DNA of 64,000 bases. Origin: Brucella haematophila. Lineage in GTDB: Bacteria > Pseudomonadota > Alphaproteobacteria > Rhizobiales > Rhizobiaceae. Where the stretch lies: contig NZ_VCPE01000001.1 in NCBI RefSeq assembly GCF_005938105.1, positions 434,001-498,000 on the forward strand, given 5' to 3'. A model generated the notes under the pieces. The model did no database searches and was not told where the DNA came from. It was given only the letters and a program-made list of their open reading frames with translations. A program made the translations under genes and the position numbers. This document shows, one piece after another, positions 23,272 to 30,417 of this stretch (the stretch's first letter is position 1; each line of letters opens with the position of its first letter).

Positions 23272-24306
23272 ATGAAAAAGCGTCTGACCTCCCTTATGAT
23301 GAACCTTCCGACCGTCGATGACGTGTCGGTAACCGCTGTGCCGGAATGGGTGCACCTGATGCCTGCTGGCACCTTCAGCGGCGCAGACGGTCGCGGCCCG
23401 TACATTGCCGGTGATCTCCAGCAGATCGTCGCACAGTTCCGCAATTCCGGCCGCAAGCTACCACTCGATATCAATCATTCCACAGACAAGCTCGGCACGC
23501 AGGGATTTGAAAGCCCTGCGGTTGGCTGGATCGTGGACATGGAAGCTCGCGAGGACGGCATCTGGGGCAAGGTCGAATGGAACGCTCGCGGCAAGAGCGC
23601 CATCGGCGACCGCGAATATGGCTACCTGTCGCCAGCGCTCTTCGTGACCGAAGGCAAGCCGCACCGCGTCATTGAGATCGGCCGGGCTTCGCTCACCAAC
23701 GATCCGAACCTCAAGCTCAACTCCCTTCATACAGCCAACCTAACCGGAGAACCGGACATGGAAGAAGAACTGCGGAAGGCGCTTGGCCTTCCAGAAGACG
23801 CCGACGCGGCTGCGATCCTCGCCGCCGTTGCGGAGAAAACCTTGCATTCGGCAACGCTTGCCAAGGTCGTAGAAACAGCTGGCGTCAACATTGATGCCTC
23901 TGGCGAACAGATCGTCACCTCGTTGCAGTCCCGCCAGTCGGGCGACGATGCCGAGAAGGTCGAGCTGCGTAAGACCGTCACCGAGCTTCAGTCGAAGGTT
24001 ACCATCCTGACCAACGACACTGCGCGCAAGACGGCAGAAGCCGTCATTAATCGCGCTGTTGAAGAGGGCAAGGTGGTCCCTACGCTCCGCGAGCATTTCA
24101 TCAGCCGCCATATGAAGAATGCCCAGGAAGTCGAGGACGAGATCAAGCTTCTCCCTTCGCTGCATTCGACCACGCTTCGCGGCTACACCCCAAAGGAAGG
24201 CGGCGATCCAGCGCTTACTCCAGAAGATCGCCACCTTTGCGAACTGATGGGGCTTGATCAGGCCGAGTTCGCCAAAACCAAGAAGTCCCAGAAGGAGATG
24301 TTCTGA
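23272..24306 (+). CDS. Head maturation protease I (Mu gp32-like)
   Basis: The 344-residue protein has an N-terminal protease part with LPLDINHSTD (about 64-73), GWIVDMEAREDGIWGKVEW and a conserved YLSPAL. The C-terminal half is an acidic, helical scaffold-like region. It cleaves the scaffold during prohead maturation. A strong internal start at 23758 probably makes the scaffold Z from the same frame. An unusual hairpin sits immediately before the start codon. Confidence 0.85.
   Translation: MKKRLTSLMMNLPTVDDVSVTAVPEWVHLMPAGTFSGADGRGPYIAGDLQQIVAQFRNSGRKLPLDINHSTDKLGTQGFESPAVGWIVDMEAREDGIWGKVEWNARGKSAIGDREYGYLSPALFVTEGKPHRVIEIGRASLTNDPNLKLNSLHTANLTGEPDMEEELRKALGLPEDADAAAILAAVAEKTLHSATLAKVVETAGVNIDASGEQIVTSLQSRQSGDDAEKVELRKTVTELQSKVTILTNDTARKTAEAVINRAVEEGKVVPTLREHFISRHMKNAQEVEDEIKLLPSLHSTTLRGYTPKEGGDPALTPEDRHLCELMGLDQAEFAKTKKSQKEMF
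23758..24306 (+). CDS. Nested scaffold protein Z (in-frame internal start)
   Basis: The ATG at 23758 has CGGAGA seven to eight bases upstream and begins at MEEELRKALGLPEDADA, giving 182 residues identical to the end of the protease. The sequence is acidic and helical, as in scaffolds. In Mu, Z is made from an internal start of gene I; this copies that arrangement. Expression is inferred, not shown. Confidence 0.6.
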   Translation: MEEELRKALGLPEDADAAAILAAVAEKTLHSATLAKVVETAGVNIDASGEQIVTSLQSRQSGDDAEKVELRKTVTELQSKVTILTNDTARKTAEAVINRAVEEGKVVPTLREHFISRHMKNAQEVEDEIKLLPSLHSTTLRGYTPKEGGDPALTPEDRHLCELMGLDQAEFAKTKKSQKEMF

Positions 24307-24698
24307 TGGTTGCTACTCGCGATCTCGAAATCCCGAGCCGCGACGGTACCCGGTTCGGCTATCCGGTTAAGGCGGGTATCCGCTTTTTCGGTCGGGCGAT
24401 CGTCGCCGTCACCGCCGCCGGTCTGGCGGTTCCGGCAGCCCATGCCGACGCGGTTGCGATCGTCGGGCTGGCGGAATTCCATGTCGACAACCGCGATGGT
24501 GTTGATGGCGATCAGACCGTTACCGCCATCCGCGACACACGCGGTTTCGAATTTGTGGCCGCTTTCGCCGACATCGGCAAGCCGGTCTACGCCACCGATG
24601 ATGCAACTCTCACGCTCGACGCTACGGGCGGCAAGCTGAAGGTCGGCACCATTGCCGGTCTCGGCGATGACCGCACGTGGGTTTCTGTCGGCGCATAA
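24306..24698 (+). CDS. Head decoration-like protein
   Basis: The 130-residue protein starts by TGATG overlap after the protease and lies before the major head gene. It is Gly/Ala/Asp-rich with beta character (VAIVGLAEFHVDNRDGVDG, then LTLDATGGKLKVGTIAGLG). The position and composition fit capsid-stabilising proteins such as DUF2190, but the family match is tentative. Confidence 0.65.
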   Translation: MVATRDLEIPSRDGTRFGYPVKAGIRFFGRAIVAVTAAGLAVPAAHADAVAIVGLAEFHVDNRDGVDGDQTVTAIRDTRGFEFVAAFADIGKPVYATDDATLTLDATGGKLKVGTIAGLGDDRTWVSVGA

Positions 24699-24711
24699 GG
24701 AAAAACTACCC

Positions 24712-25602
24712 ATGGATATCACTCCATCCACAATGCGCGGCCTCTACACGGCCCTTTCGACAGCGTTCAATACCCAGCTTGGTTCCACGACGACGCATTA
24801 TCAGACCGTCGCCATGACCGTTCCATCGACCACAGCGGCCAATGAATATCCGCGCATGGACGATCTGCCGGGTATTCGTGAGTGGGTCGGCGACCGTGTC
24901 GTGCACGATTTGTCGATGCAGACCTACACGATCCGCAACAAGGAATTTGAAGGCACGATCGGCGTTCGCATCAGTCAGGTCGAGGACGATCAGCTGGGTT
25001 TCCTGTCCTCGACAGCGTCACAGCTCGGCCAGAACGCCGCACAGTTCCCCGACCAGCTGGTGTTCCCGCTTCTGAAAAAGGGCGAAACCACCAAGTGCTA
25101 TGACGGTCAGAACTTCTTCGACACCGACCATCCCGGTTACGATGAGGACGGCAAGGAAACGTCGGTCTCCAACTTCGCTGCCGGTTCGTCTCCGGCCTGG
25201 TATCTGGTCGATGACAGTCAGGTCATCAAGCCGATCATCTATCAGAGCCGCAAGAGCTTCCAGCTTATCCGCAAGGATCAGGCGACCGACGATACCGTCT
25301 TCTTCGGTGGCAAGGCGGTCTATGGCGTCGATGGTCGTTGCAATGCCGGTTATGGCCTCTGGCAGCTGATCTACAAGTCCAAGCTGCCGCTTAACGGAGA
25401 GAACTACGCTGCCGCCCGCGCCGCGATGACCTCCATCCGCAAACGCAACGGCGAAGTGATCTCCATCAATCCGCGCAAGTTGCTCGTGCCGTCCACGCTG
25501 GAGGGTGCCGCCCGCAAGCTGCTGCTCAACGAGCTGATCAATGGCGAGAGCAACGAATGGAAGGGCACAGCCGAGCCGGTTGTTATCCCGCTGCTGGCCT
25601 GA
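24712..25602 (+). CDS. Major head protein T (Mu gp34-like)
   Basis: I chose the ATG at 24712, after AAGGA, giving 296 residues. It carries typical T-family phrases: TMRGLYTALSTAFNTQLGST, EYPRMDDLPGIREWVGDR and YTIRNKEFEGTIGV. It should be the main capsid subunit (HK97-like fold). It is followed by a strong GC hairpin, which may end a head-gene transcript. Confidence 0.9.
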   Translation: MDITPSTMRGLYTALSTAFNTQLGSTTTHYQTVAMTVPSTTAANEYPRMDDLPGIREWVGDRVVHDLSMQTYTIRNKEFEGTIGVRISQVEDDQLGFLSSTASQLGQNAAQFPDQLVFPLLKKGETTKCYDGQNFFDTDHPGYDEDGKETSVSNFAAGSSPAWYLVDDSQVIKPIIYQSRKSFQLIRKDQATDDTVFFGGKAVYGVDGRCNAGYGLWQLIYKSKLPLNGENYAAARAAMTSIRKRNGEVISINPRKLLVPSTLEGAARKLLLNELINGESNEWKGTAEPVVIPLLA

Positions 25603-25622
25603 TGTAGCGCGCTTCAAGAGTT

Positions 25623-25645
25623 CCGCCCGCACCGACTGCGGGCGG
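25623..25645 (+). terminator. GC hairpin after the major head gene
   Basis: CCGCCCGCA-CCGAC-TGCGGGCGG is a perfect 9-bp stem. No T-run follows, so it may protect the 3' end of the head mRNA or partly terminate. Confidence 0.55.
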
Positions 25646-25692
25646 TGCATACCGGACTACCCTGTCACTGCACTTGAACCCGGAGTTTTACC

Positions 25693-26019
25693 ATGAGGAA
25701 AGTGGGTATTCTTTTCAGCAGCATGTTTGCGATGATGGCCATCCTGGCCTTCACGTCGATTGCCCCGGCATCGGCTGTTGATATTCCCGCCTATGAGAAA
25801 ATCCTCTCCAATCCTGTCGATTTCTATCTTGGCAACCACGAAGCGCTTGTGCCCGTCACGGCACTGGTGGCGACCGTCAGTCAGGACATGCGCCTTGAAC
25901 CTGCATCAGGTCTGGCCATGGTCGCGATGTTACGACCGGCAGATGTTTCCATCCTTTCCAAGTCGAAAACCATGGATATGCGCCTGCCGCTTCCAGTTCC
26001 CCGAACGCTCATCGAATAG
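25693..26019 (+). CDS. Exported small protein inside the structural block (moron candidate)
   Basis: The 108-residue protein has a clean signal peptide (about residues 1-28, GILFSSMFAMMAILAF then SIAPASA). The mature part is soluble-looking (YEKILSNPVDFYLGNHEALV). It is flanked by strong hairpins at 25623 and 26044, so it may be a separately controlled unit. Mu has no exported gene here. Function unknown; a lysogen-expressed envelope protein is one possibility. Confidence 0.7.
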   Translation: MRKVGILFSSMFAMMAILAFTSIAPASAVDIPAYEKILSNPVDFYLGNHEALVPVTALVATVSQDMRLEPASGLAMVAMLRPADVSILSKSKTMDMRLPLPVPRTLIE

Positions 26020-26043
26020 CCGATCGAGAAGAACTGAAAAGCA

Positions 26044-26096
26044 CTCCCGCCATAACGGGCGGGAGGGTTTCTCAAAAGGGTCTCAAGACCCCTTTG
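26044..26096 (+). terminator. Double hairpin after the exported-protein gene
   Basis: CTCCCGCC-ATAACG-GGCGGGAG (26044-26065) is followed by GGTTTCTC. A second imperfect stem, AAAGGGTCT...AGACCCCTTT, follows at about 26075-26095. The first looks like a rho-independent terminator with a short T-run. Confidence 0.6.
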
Positions 26097-26124
26097 AAAA
26101 GCCCTGAAACAACGGAGCAAGAAC

Positions 26125-26619
26125 ATGGCAAAAGCTGCAAAGCCAACCGACGACACCAAGAAAGTGCCTGCCGCCGAGCCGGTTGGTGGCCCACTGCCGA
26201 ACAACCCGGACAGCACCGGCCAGAACAGCGGTGCCGTCCAGCGCGATGCCTCGACCACCAATACCCGCCCGGCGACTGCGACCAATGACGGGACCGGCAA
26301 TCCGGTCGGTCCCGTCAACGATACGACGGCGGCGGGTTCCGAGATCGAAATCGATGCGATTGTCGCAGCATCCGTCCAGGCCGCGAAAGAAGCGGGCTTT
26401 GATTTCATCGCAGCTGCTGTCGAAGCCTATGTCGCCAAGCACGGCAAGTTTGGATGCAACGGCATACGCATCACAGCAAAGGTCGAAGGCATCCGCCGTG
26501 GCGGTCGTCGCCACAATGGCACGAGTGAATATCCGACCGACATGTTTGAGCCGATCCAGCTCAACCAGATTTTGGGCGATCCCGATCTGGTCACTGAACT
26601 GATCGAACTCGAAGACTAA
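26125..26619 (+). CDS. HI1506-like/Mu gp35-type protein
   Basis: The 164-residue protein has a disordered N-terminus rich in Pro, Thr, Asn and Asp (residues 1-70), a helical middle (VAASVQAAKEAGFDFIAAAV) and a C-terminal IRRGGRRHNGTSEYPTDMFE then LNQILGDPDLVTELIE. The end resembles small FluMu HI1506-type proteins found after the major head gene of Mu-like phages. A decoration or head-tail role is inferred. Confidence 0.6.
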   Translation: MAKAAKPTDDTKKVPAAEPVGGPLPNNPDSTGQNSGAVQRDASTTNTRPATATNDGTGNPVGPVNDTTAAGSEIEIDAIVAASVQAAKEAGFDFIAAAVEAYVAKHGKFGCNGIRITAKVEGIRRGGRRHNGTSEYPTDMFEPIQLNQILGDPDLVTELIELED

Positions 26620-26651
26620 TAACGGGCCGCCGCTGAAACAGGCCATGACCC

Positions 26652-26677
26652 GGAAGCCGTCGCGGCAGGCGGCTTCC
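26652..26677 (+). repeat. Inverted repeat before the gp36-like gene
   Basis: GGAAGCCG and CGGCTTCC form a perfect 8-bp stem with a GC-rich loop, ending about 20 bases before the TTG start at 26700. It fits the prophage's pattern of a hairpin at module borders. Confidence 0.5.
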
Positions 26678-26699
26678 ACCTTAAACCGGAGAACGGCAC

Positions 26700-27128
26700 T
26701 TGTACGCCACAGTCGCAAATATGGTCGAGCGTTTCGGCAACACGGAAATGGTTCGGCTTTCCATGCCGGAAGACCGTGAAGCCGAAACTCTTGATCCGGC
26801 CAAGATCGAAGTTGCCCTGGCAGACGCCACGGCGCTGATCGACGGCTATCTGCGCGGCCGTTACAAGGTGCCACTCGCAGAGGTGCCGAAGGATATCGTG
26901 CGCGCTGCATGTGTGCTCGCCCGTTACGATCTGGCAAAAGGCGAGCGTACCGAGCCGACCGAACAGATGCGCCTTGAACGCAAGGAAGTCATTACCTGGC
27001 TGGAAAACATCGCCAAGGGCCTGATCTCCATCGAAGCGGCATCCGCTGGTAATTTTGGGAAGTCGAACGGCCCACGCTTTTCCGGCCGTCCCGCCATATT
27101 CACCGATGAATCCATGAAGGGCTGGTGA
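26700..27128 (+). CDS. DUF1320 head-tail protein (Mu gp36-like), TTG start
   Basis: The 142-residue protein begins MYATVANMVERFGNTEMVRL, the usual beginning of DUF1320 proteins, so the TTG at 26700 (after GGAG at nine bases) is the best start. Later ATGs would cut the conserved beginning. YDLAKGERTEP and the helical middle also fit. It probably forms part of the head-tail connector. Confidence 0.85.
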   Translation: MYATVANMVERFGNTEMVRLSMPEDREAETLDPAKIEVALADATALIDGYLRGRYKVPLAEVPKDIVRAACVLARYDLAKGERTEPTEQMRLERKEVITWLENIAKGLISIEAASAGNFGKSNGPRFSGRPAIFTDESMKGW

Positions 27129-27129
27129 G

Positions 27130-27723
27130 ATGGCTGAACCTGAACTCACCAAAGCGCCGATCCGGGTCATGGAAGCCGCCATTCTCGCACGGTTGCGCCT
27201 CGCATTCCCGGAAAAGAAATTCCAGATCGCCCGCGTTCCAGCCGTTCTGACCGTCAAGGAATTTGAGCGCATCGTTCGTCTGAAGCCATTCATCGGTCTC
27301 GCATGGATGGGCCTTCAGCCCGATCGCGACCATGGGCGCTTGCTGTCGGGCGTAGCCAACTGGCGGCTTGTCCTGGTCGTGAAGGCGTCGAGCAATCTTG
27401 ATGCCCGGTTCAAGGGCGACAAGTTCGATATCGGCCTTGATGCCATGATCGACGTATCGAGCGTCCTTTTGAGCGGCTGCACACTGCCGGACATTGGCAC
27501 CTGCACGGTTACACGCGCCGAAGCCATCTATGCCGATGGCTGGGCCGATGATGCCACTGTTCTTGCGCAGGTCGATTTCGACGTGCGTTTCACGTCACCG
27601 CTTTCCGCCTTCCAGATCAAGACGCTCGATGACCTCAAGTCGCTCGGCATCACCTGGATCACGAACGGCGAAGAAGAACCTGTCATTTCCGACACCATCA
27701 ACACCGAGGAAAGCCATGCTTGA
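27130..27723 (+). CDS. DUF1834 tail terminator-like protein (Mu gp37)
   Basis: The 197-residue protein has features of the Mu gp37 family (DUF1834): RVMEAAILARLRLAFPEKKF, then GRLLSGVANWRLVLVVKASS and GLDAMIDVSSVLLSG. It should cap or complete the tail tube. The last eight bases overlap the next gene. Confidence 0.8.
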   Translation: MAEPELTKAPIRVMEAAILARLRLAFPEKKFQIARVPAVLTVKEFERIVRLKPFIGLAWMGLQPDRDHGRLLSGVANWRLVLVVKASSNLDARFKGDKFDIGLDAMIDVSSVLLSGCTLPDIGTCTVTRAEAIYADGWADDATVLAQVDFDVRFTSPLSAFQIKTLDDLKSLGITWITNGEEEPVISDTINTEESHA

Positions 27724-27949
27724 GAAAAAGCTGAAGCTCGCGCCCGGCCGCAACGTGCCCATGGAAGATGGCCGTGACTGGCCAAAGGACGGCGCGATGG
27801 TTCCTGTCACTCACTATATCCGCCGCCGCCTGAAGGATGGCGATCTGATCGAGATCGGAGCGAAGGCCGTAGCTTCCGCGCCTGCCGTGACGGAACCGGA
27901 AACCAACACTGAAGAGACGGCCAGCAAGGCCAAAACCGGAGGTAAATAA
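27716..27949 (+). CDS. DUF2635 small tail protein (Mu gp38-like)
   Basis: The ATG at 27716 follows GAGGAA and overlaps the previous stop, giving 77 residues. The core (PGRNVPMEDGRDWPKDGAMV, then YIRRRLKDGDLI) is the DUF2635 signature. A C-terminal Thr/Lys tail follows. It sits directly before the sheath gene, as in Mu. Confidence 0.8.
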   Translation: MLEKKLKLAPGRNVPMEDGRDWPKDGAMVPVTHYIRRRLKDGDLIEIGAKAVASAPAVTEPETNTEETASKAKTGGK

Positions 27950-27951
27950 GA

Positions 27952-29445
27952 ATGGCCGACTTCACCTTTGACGAAATCCCTTCCGATTGGCGTTCTCCTG
28001 GTACGTTCCTTGAGATCAAGCCGAACTACCGCAATCTGGGCATCTTCGATTATCCGGTGCAAAACCTGATCATCGGCCTGAAGCTCGCCACCGGCACTTT
28101 GCAGCCTGGAACCATCACCGAAGTGGTGCGTGGCACCGAAGGTCAGGCGCTGTTCGGTCTTGGCTCGATCGGTGCCGAACAGGTTGCTGCCTTCCGCAAG
28201 GCCAACACCACGCAGGCATTGTTCGTGATGGCGGTTGCCGACGACGCGGATGCGGTCAAGGCAACAGGCTCCTTTACCTTTGCCGGTGCTGTTTCGGCCT
28301 CGGTTGTGCTGCGCTTCAAGGTTGCCGGTCAGCAGGTCCGATTCACTGCCAAGTCTACGGACACTATCGCGCAACTTGCAGCAGCTCTTGCCGCAGCCGT
28401 CAATGACAATGCCAGTCTGCCAGTCACGGCCGCAGCTGCGGCGGGTGTTGTCACCGTCACCAGTCGTCACGGCGGCGAAGTCGGAAACGATATCGATCTG
28501 CGCGTTGATGTCGAAGCGCAGCCACTGCCGTCCGGCCTGACGGTCGCAATCGCGCCAATGTCTGGCGGTTCGGGCAATCCCGATTTGACCGACGCGCTCG
28601 ATGTGATTGCCAACACCTGGTACACGGCTATCCAGCATCCCTTCAGCGACCCGACCAATATGGGCATCTTCGCTGACTTCCTGACAGGTCGTTTCACCGC
28701 CATGTCCAAGCTCGATGCGCATGGCTATGTCGGCAAGAGCGGTACGTTTGCCGAGCTTGGTGCCTGGGGACAGTTGACCAATTGCCCGTTCCTGACGGCC
28801 GTGGGTCTGAATGGGTCGCCAACCAGCTCGTGGGTGCTGTCGGCCGCAGTGATGGGCCTTGCAAGCTTCCATCTGGCAAACGATCCTGCCCGCCAGCTCC
28901 GGTCGCTCACGGTTCCAGGTGCAGACGCACCGGGTGCCGTCGATCAGTTCATCGATACCGAACGCGACCTGTTGCTCCGCCGTGGCGTTTCGACCTTCGA
29001 ATGCCTGTCGGATGGCTCGGTCACGATCTCGCGCCTAATCACCACCTATCGGAAATCCAATCTCAATGTGGATGATGAAGCGTGGCTCGACATCATGGTA
29101 CCCGCCACGCTCTCGCGCATTCGTTACGACTGGCAGTCCTATGTTTCGCTGCTCTATCCGCGCGCCAAGCTGGCTGACGACGAGGAAGGCGCAGCGTTTG
29201 CCACCAATATGTCCGACGACGCTACCGGCAATGCGGTGGTCACGCCACGTCGTATGCATGCCTCCTGGGCAGGCCGGTGCCGCGCCTACGCTGATCTCGT
29301 CTGGATCGAGAGCGTCGAGGACACCATCAAACAGAGCGTGTTCCAACGCTCCTCCAGCGACAAGAACCGCCTCGAAAGCCGCCAGCAGATCAGGATGGTG
29401 GGCAATTTGATGGTTCTGGCCGGTTCGCTGGAATTTCAGGTCTAA
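27952..29445 (+). CDS. Contractile tail sheath protein L
   Basis: The 497-residue protein matches Mu L (gp39) in size. It starts FDEIPSDWRSPGTFLEIKPN. The middle has DALDVIANTWYTAIQHPFSD and WVLSAAVMGLASFHLANDPA, and near the end FQRSSSDKNRLESRQQIRMV. The sheath surrounds the tube and contracts to drive it through the envelope, so the phage is a myovirus. Confidence 0.9.
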   Translation: MADFTFDEIPSDWRSPGTFLEIKPNYRNLGIFDYPVQNLIIGLKLATGTLQPGTITEVVRGTEGQALFGLGSIGAEQVAAFRKANTTQALFVMAVADDADAVKATGSFTFAGAVSASVVLRFKVAGQQVRFTAKSTDTIAQLAAALAAAVNDNASLPVTAAAAAGVVTVTSRHGGEVGNDIDLRVDVEAQPLPSGLTVAIAPMSGGSGNPDLTDALDVIANTWYTAIQHPFSDPTNMGIFADFLTGRFTAMSKLDAHGYVGKSGTFAELGAWGQLTNCPFLTAVGLNGSPTSSWVLSAAVMGLASFHLANDPARQLRSLTVPGADAPGAVDQFIDTERDLLLRRGVSTFECLSDGSVTISRLITTYRKSNLNVDDEAWLDIMVPATLSRIRYDWQSYVSLLYPRAKLADDEEGAAFATNMSDDATGNAVVTPRRMHASWAGRCRAYADLVWIESVEDTIKQSVFQRSSSDKNRLESRQQIRMVGNLMVLAGSLEFQV

Positions 29446-29463
29446 GAGCAAGGATAGGATCAC

Positions 29464-29826
29464 ATGGCACAGGTACTTGGCATTGTGGACATCATCTGGC
29501 GGGGACAAAACATCCCCGTCGAAAAGGGCGCGAAAATCCGCCCAGGCGGCATCAAGAACAATGCCGTCACCTATGGTCGTAAGACCGCCCGCGCGCAGGA
29601 GGTCCAGGGATCGGAAGTCACCGCGACCACCAACCTCGAAAAGGATCAGCGATGGGGCAATCTCTGGGATGCTGGCGAAGGCGAATTGCAGGTTGTCTGT
29701 GACACTGGCCAGACCTTCGTCATCGCAGACGCTTTCCTCGTTGACGATATCCCGGAGATCACGGGCGGCGAAGGCGGCAAGATCGAACTGAAATGGGCGG
29801 GCAGCGCCGCTGAAGAGGTGGTTTAA
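29464..29826 (+). CDS. Tail tube protein M
   Basis: The 120-residue protein follows the sheath gene and fits the Mu-type tail tube family (GIVDIIWRGQNIPVEKGAKI, then AQEVQGSEVTATTNLEKDQR). It is stacked in rings inside the sheath. It couples to the next gene (TAATG). Confidence 0.9.
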   Translation: MAQVLGIVDIIWRGQNIPVEKGAKIRPGGIKNNAVTYGRKTARAQEVQGSEVTATTNLEKDQRWGNLWDAGEGELQVVCDTGQTFVIADAFLVDDIPEITGGEGGKIELKWAGSAAEEVV

Positions 29827-30287
29827 TGGCTAAGAATATTGTTGATCTCGACCTTACCGATGAAAACGACACCGTCAGGGATACCGCAGTGGACGAAAAC
29901 GCTCCGGTCACGCTTCCGGGATCGGATGCTGATGTCGTTGAAGGTGTCGATGCGAATAGCGGTCTGCCTGAAAATGCTGTCCAGAACCTTGATGGCAGCG
30001 TTACGCTGACGCTTCTCTATCCGCAGTCTCTGACGATCAAGGGCACGGATAGCACTCGCACTGAAAGCTATACCACGCTCACGTTCCATCGTCTGAATGG
30101 TGCCGATCAGCGAGCCATCGCCTCGGCATCTGATGCGATGCTGAACGTTGTCGCCTTCGCTCGCTCGACGCGGATGCGCGAAGCGATCATGAACAAGCTG
30201 TTCGACAAGCTCGATGCAGCCGACATCAACGCGGCCGCCCAGGTGCTTTCATCTTTTTTGAACAGTGGCCGGAAGACTGGCAAGTAG
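29826..30287 (+). CDS. Tail assembly chaperone gp41-like (0-frame product)
   Basis: The 153-residue product has an acidic N-terminus (about residues 1-55), then VTLTLLYPQSLTIKGTDSTR and the helical GADQRAIASASDAMLNVVAF. This is the Mu gp41 family of tail assembly chaperones. Near its end lies TTTTTTG in the 0-frame phase T TTT TTG at 30254-30260, a canonical -1 slippery heptamer, and the -1 frame stays open to 30415. Confidence 0.85.
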   Translation: MAKNIVDLDLTDENDTVRDTAVDENAPVTLPGSDADVVEGVDANSGLPENAVQNLDGSVTLTLLYPQSLTIKGTDSTRTESYTTLTFHRLNGADQRAIASASDAMLNVVAFARSTRMREAIMNKLFDKLDAADINAAAQVLSSFLNSGRKTGK

Positions 30288-30415
30288 TTCTCGGCGGTCT
30301 CGCCGAGTGCTCCGGGTTCACTGCCGCTGAAATCGAAATGATGGACGCGGCAACCGCCATCTTCTGGTGGAACTGCATCATGGCATTTCGCAAGTCTAAC
30401 CAAGCGGACAGTTGA
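29826..30415 (+). CDS. Frameshifted tail assembly chaperone gp41-42-like fusion
   Basis: A -1 slip at the heptamer T TTT TTG (30254-30260) joins the gp41-like frame to a -1 frame reading FEQWPEDWQVVLGGLAECSG and further to FWWNCIMAFRKSNQADS, about 196 residues in all. The extension has no good start of its own, ends just before the tape measure ATG (30418) and is protein-like. This is the conserved G/GT-type chaperone arrangement of long-tailed phages. Mu is reported to use a -2 shift at this place. Slippage rate unknown. Confidence 0.75.
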
Positions 30416-30417
30416 TC

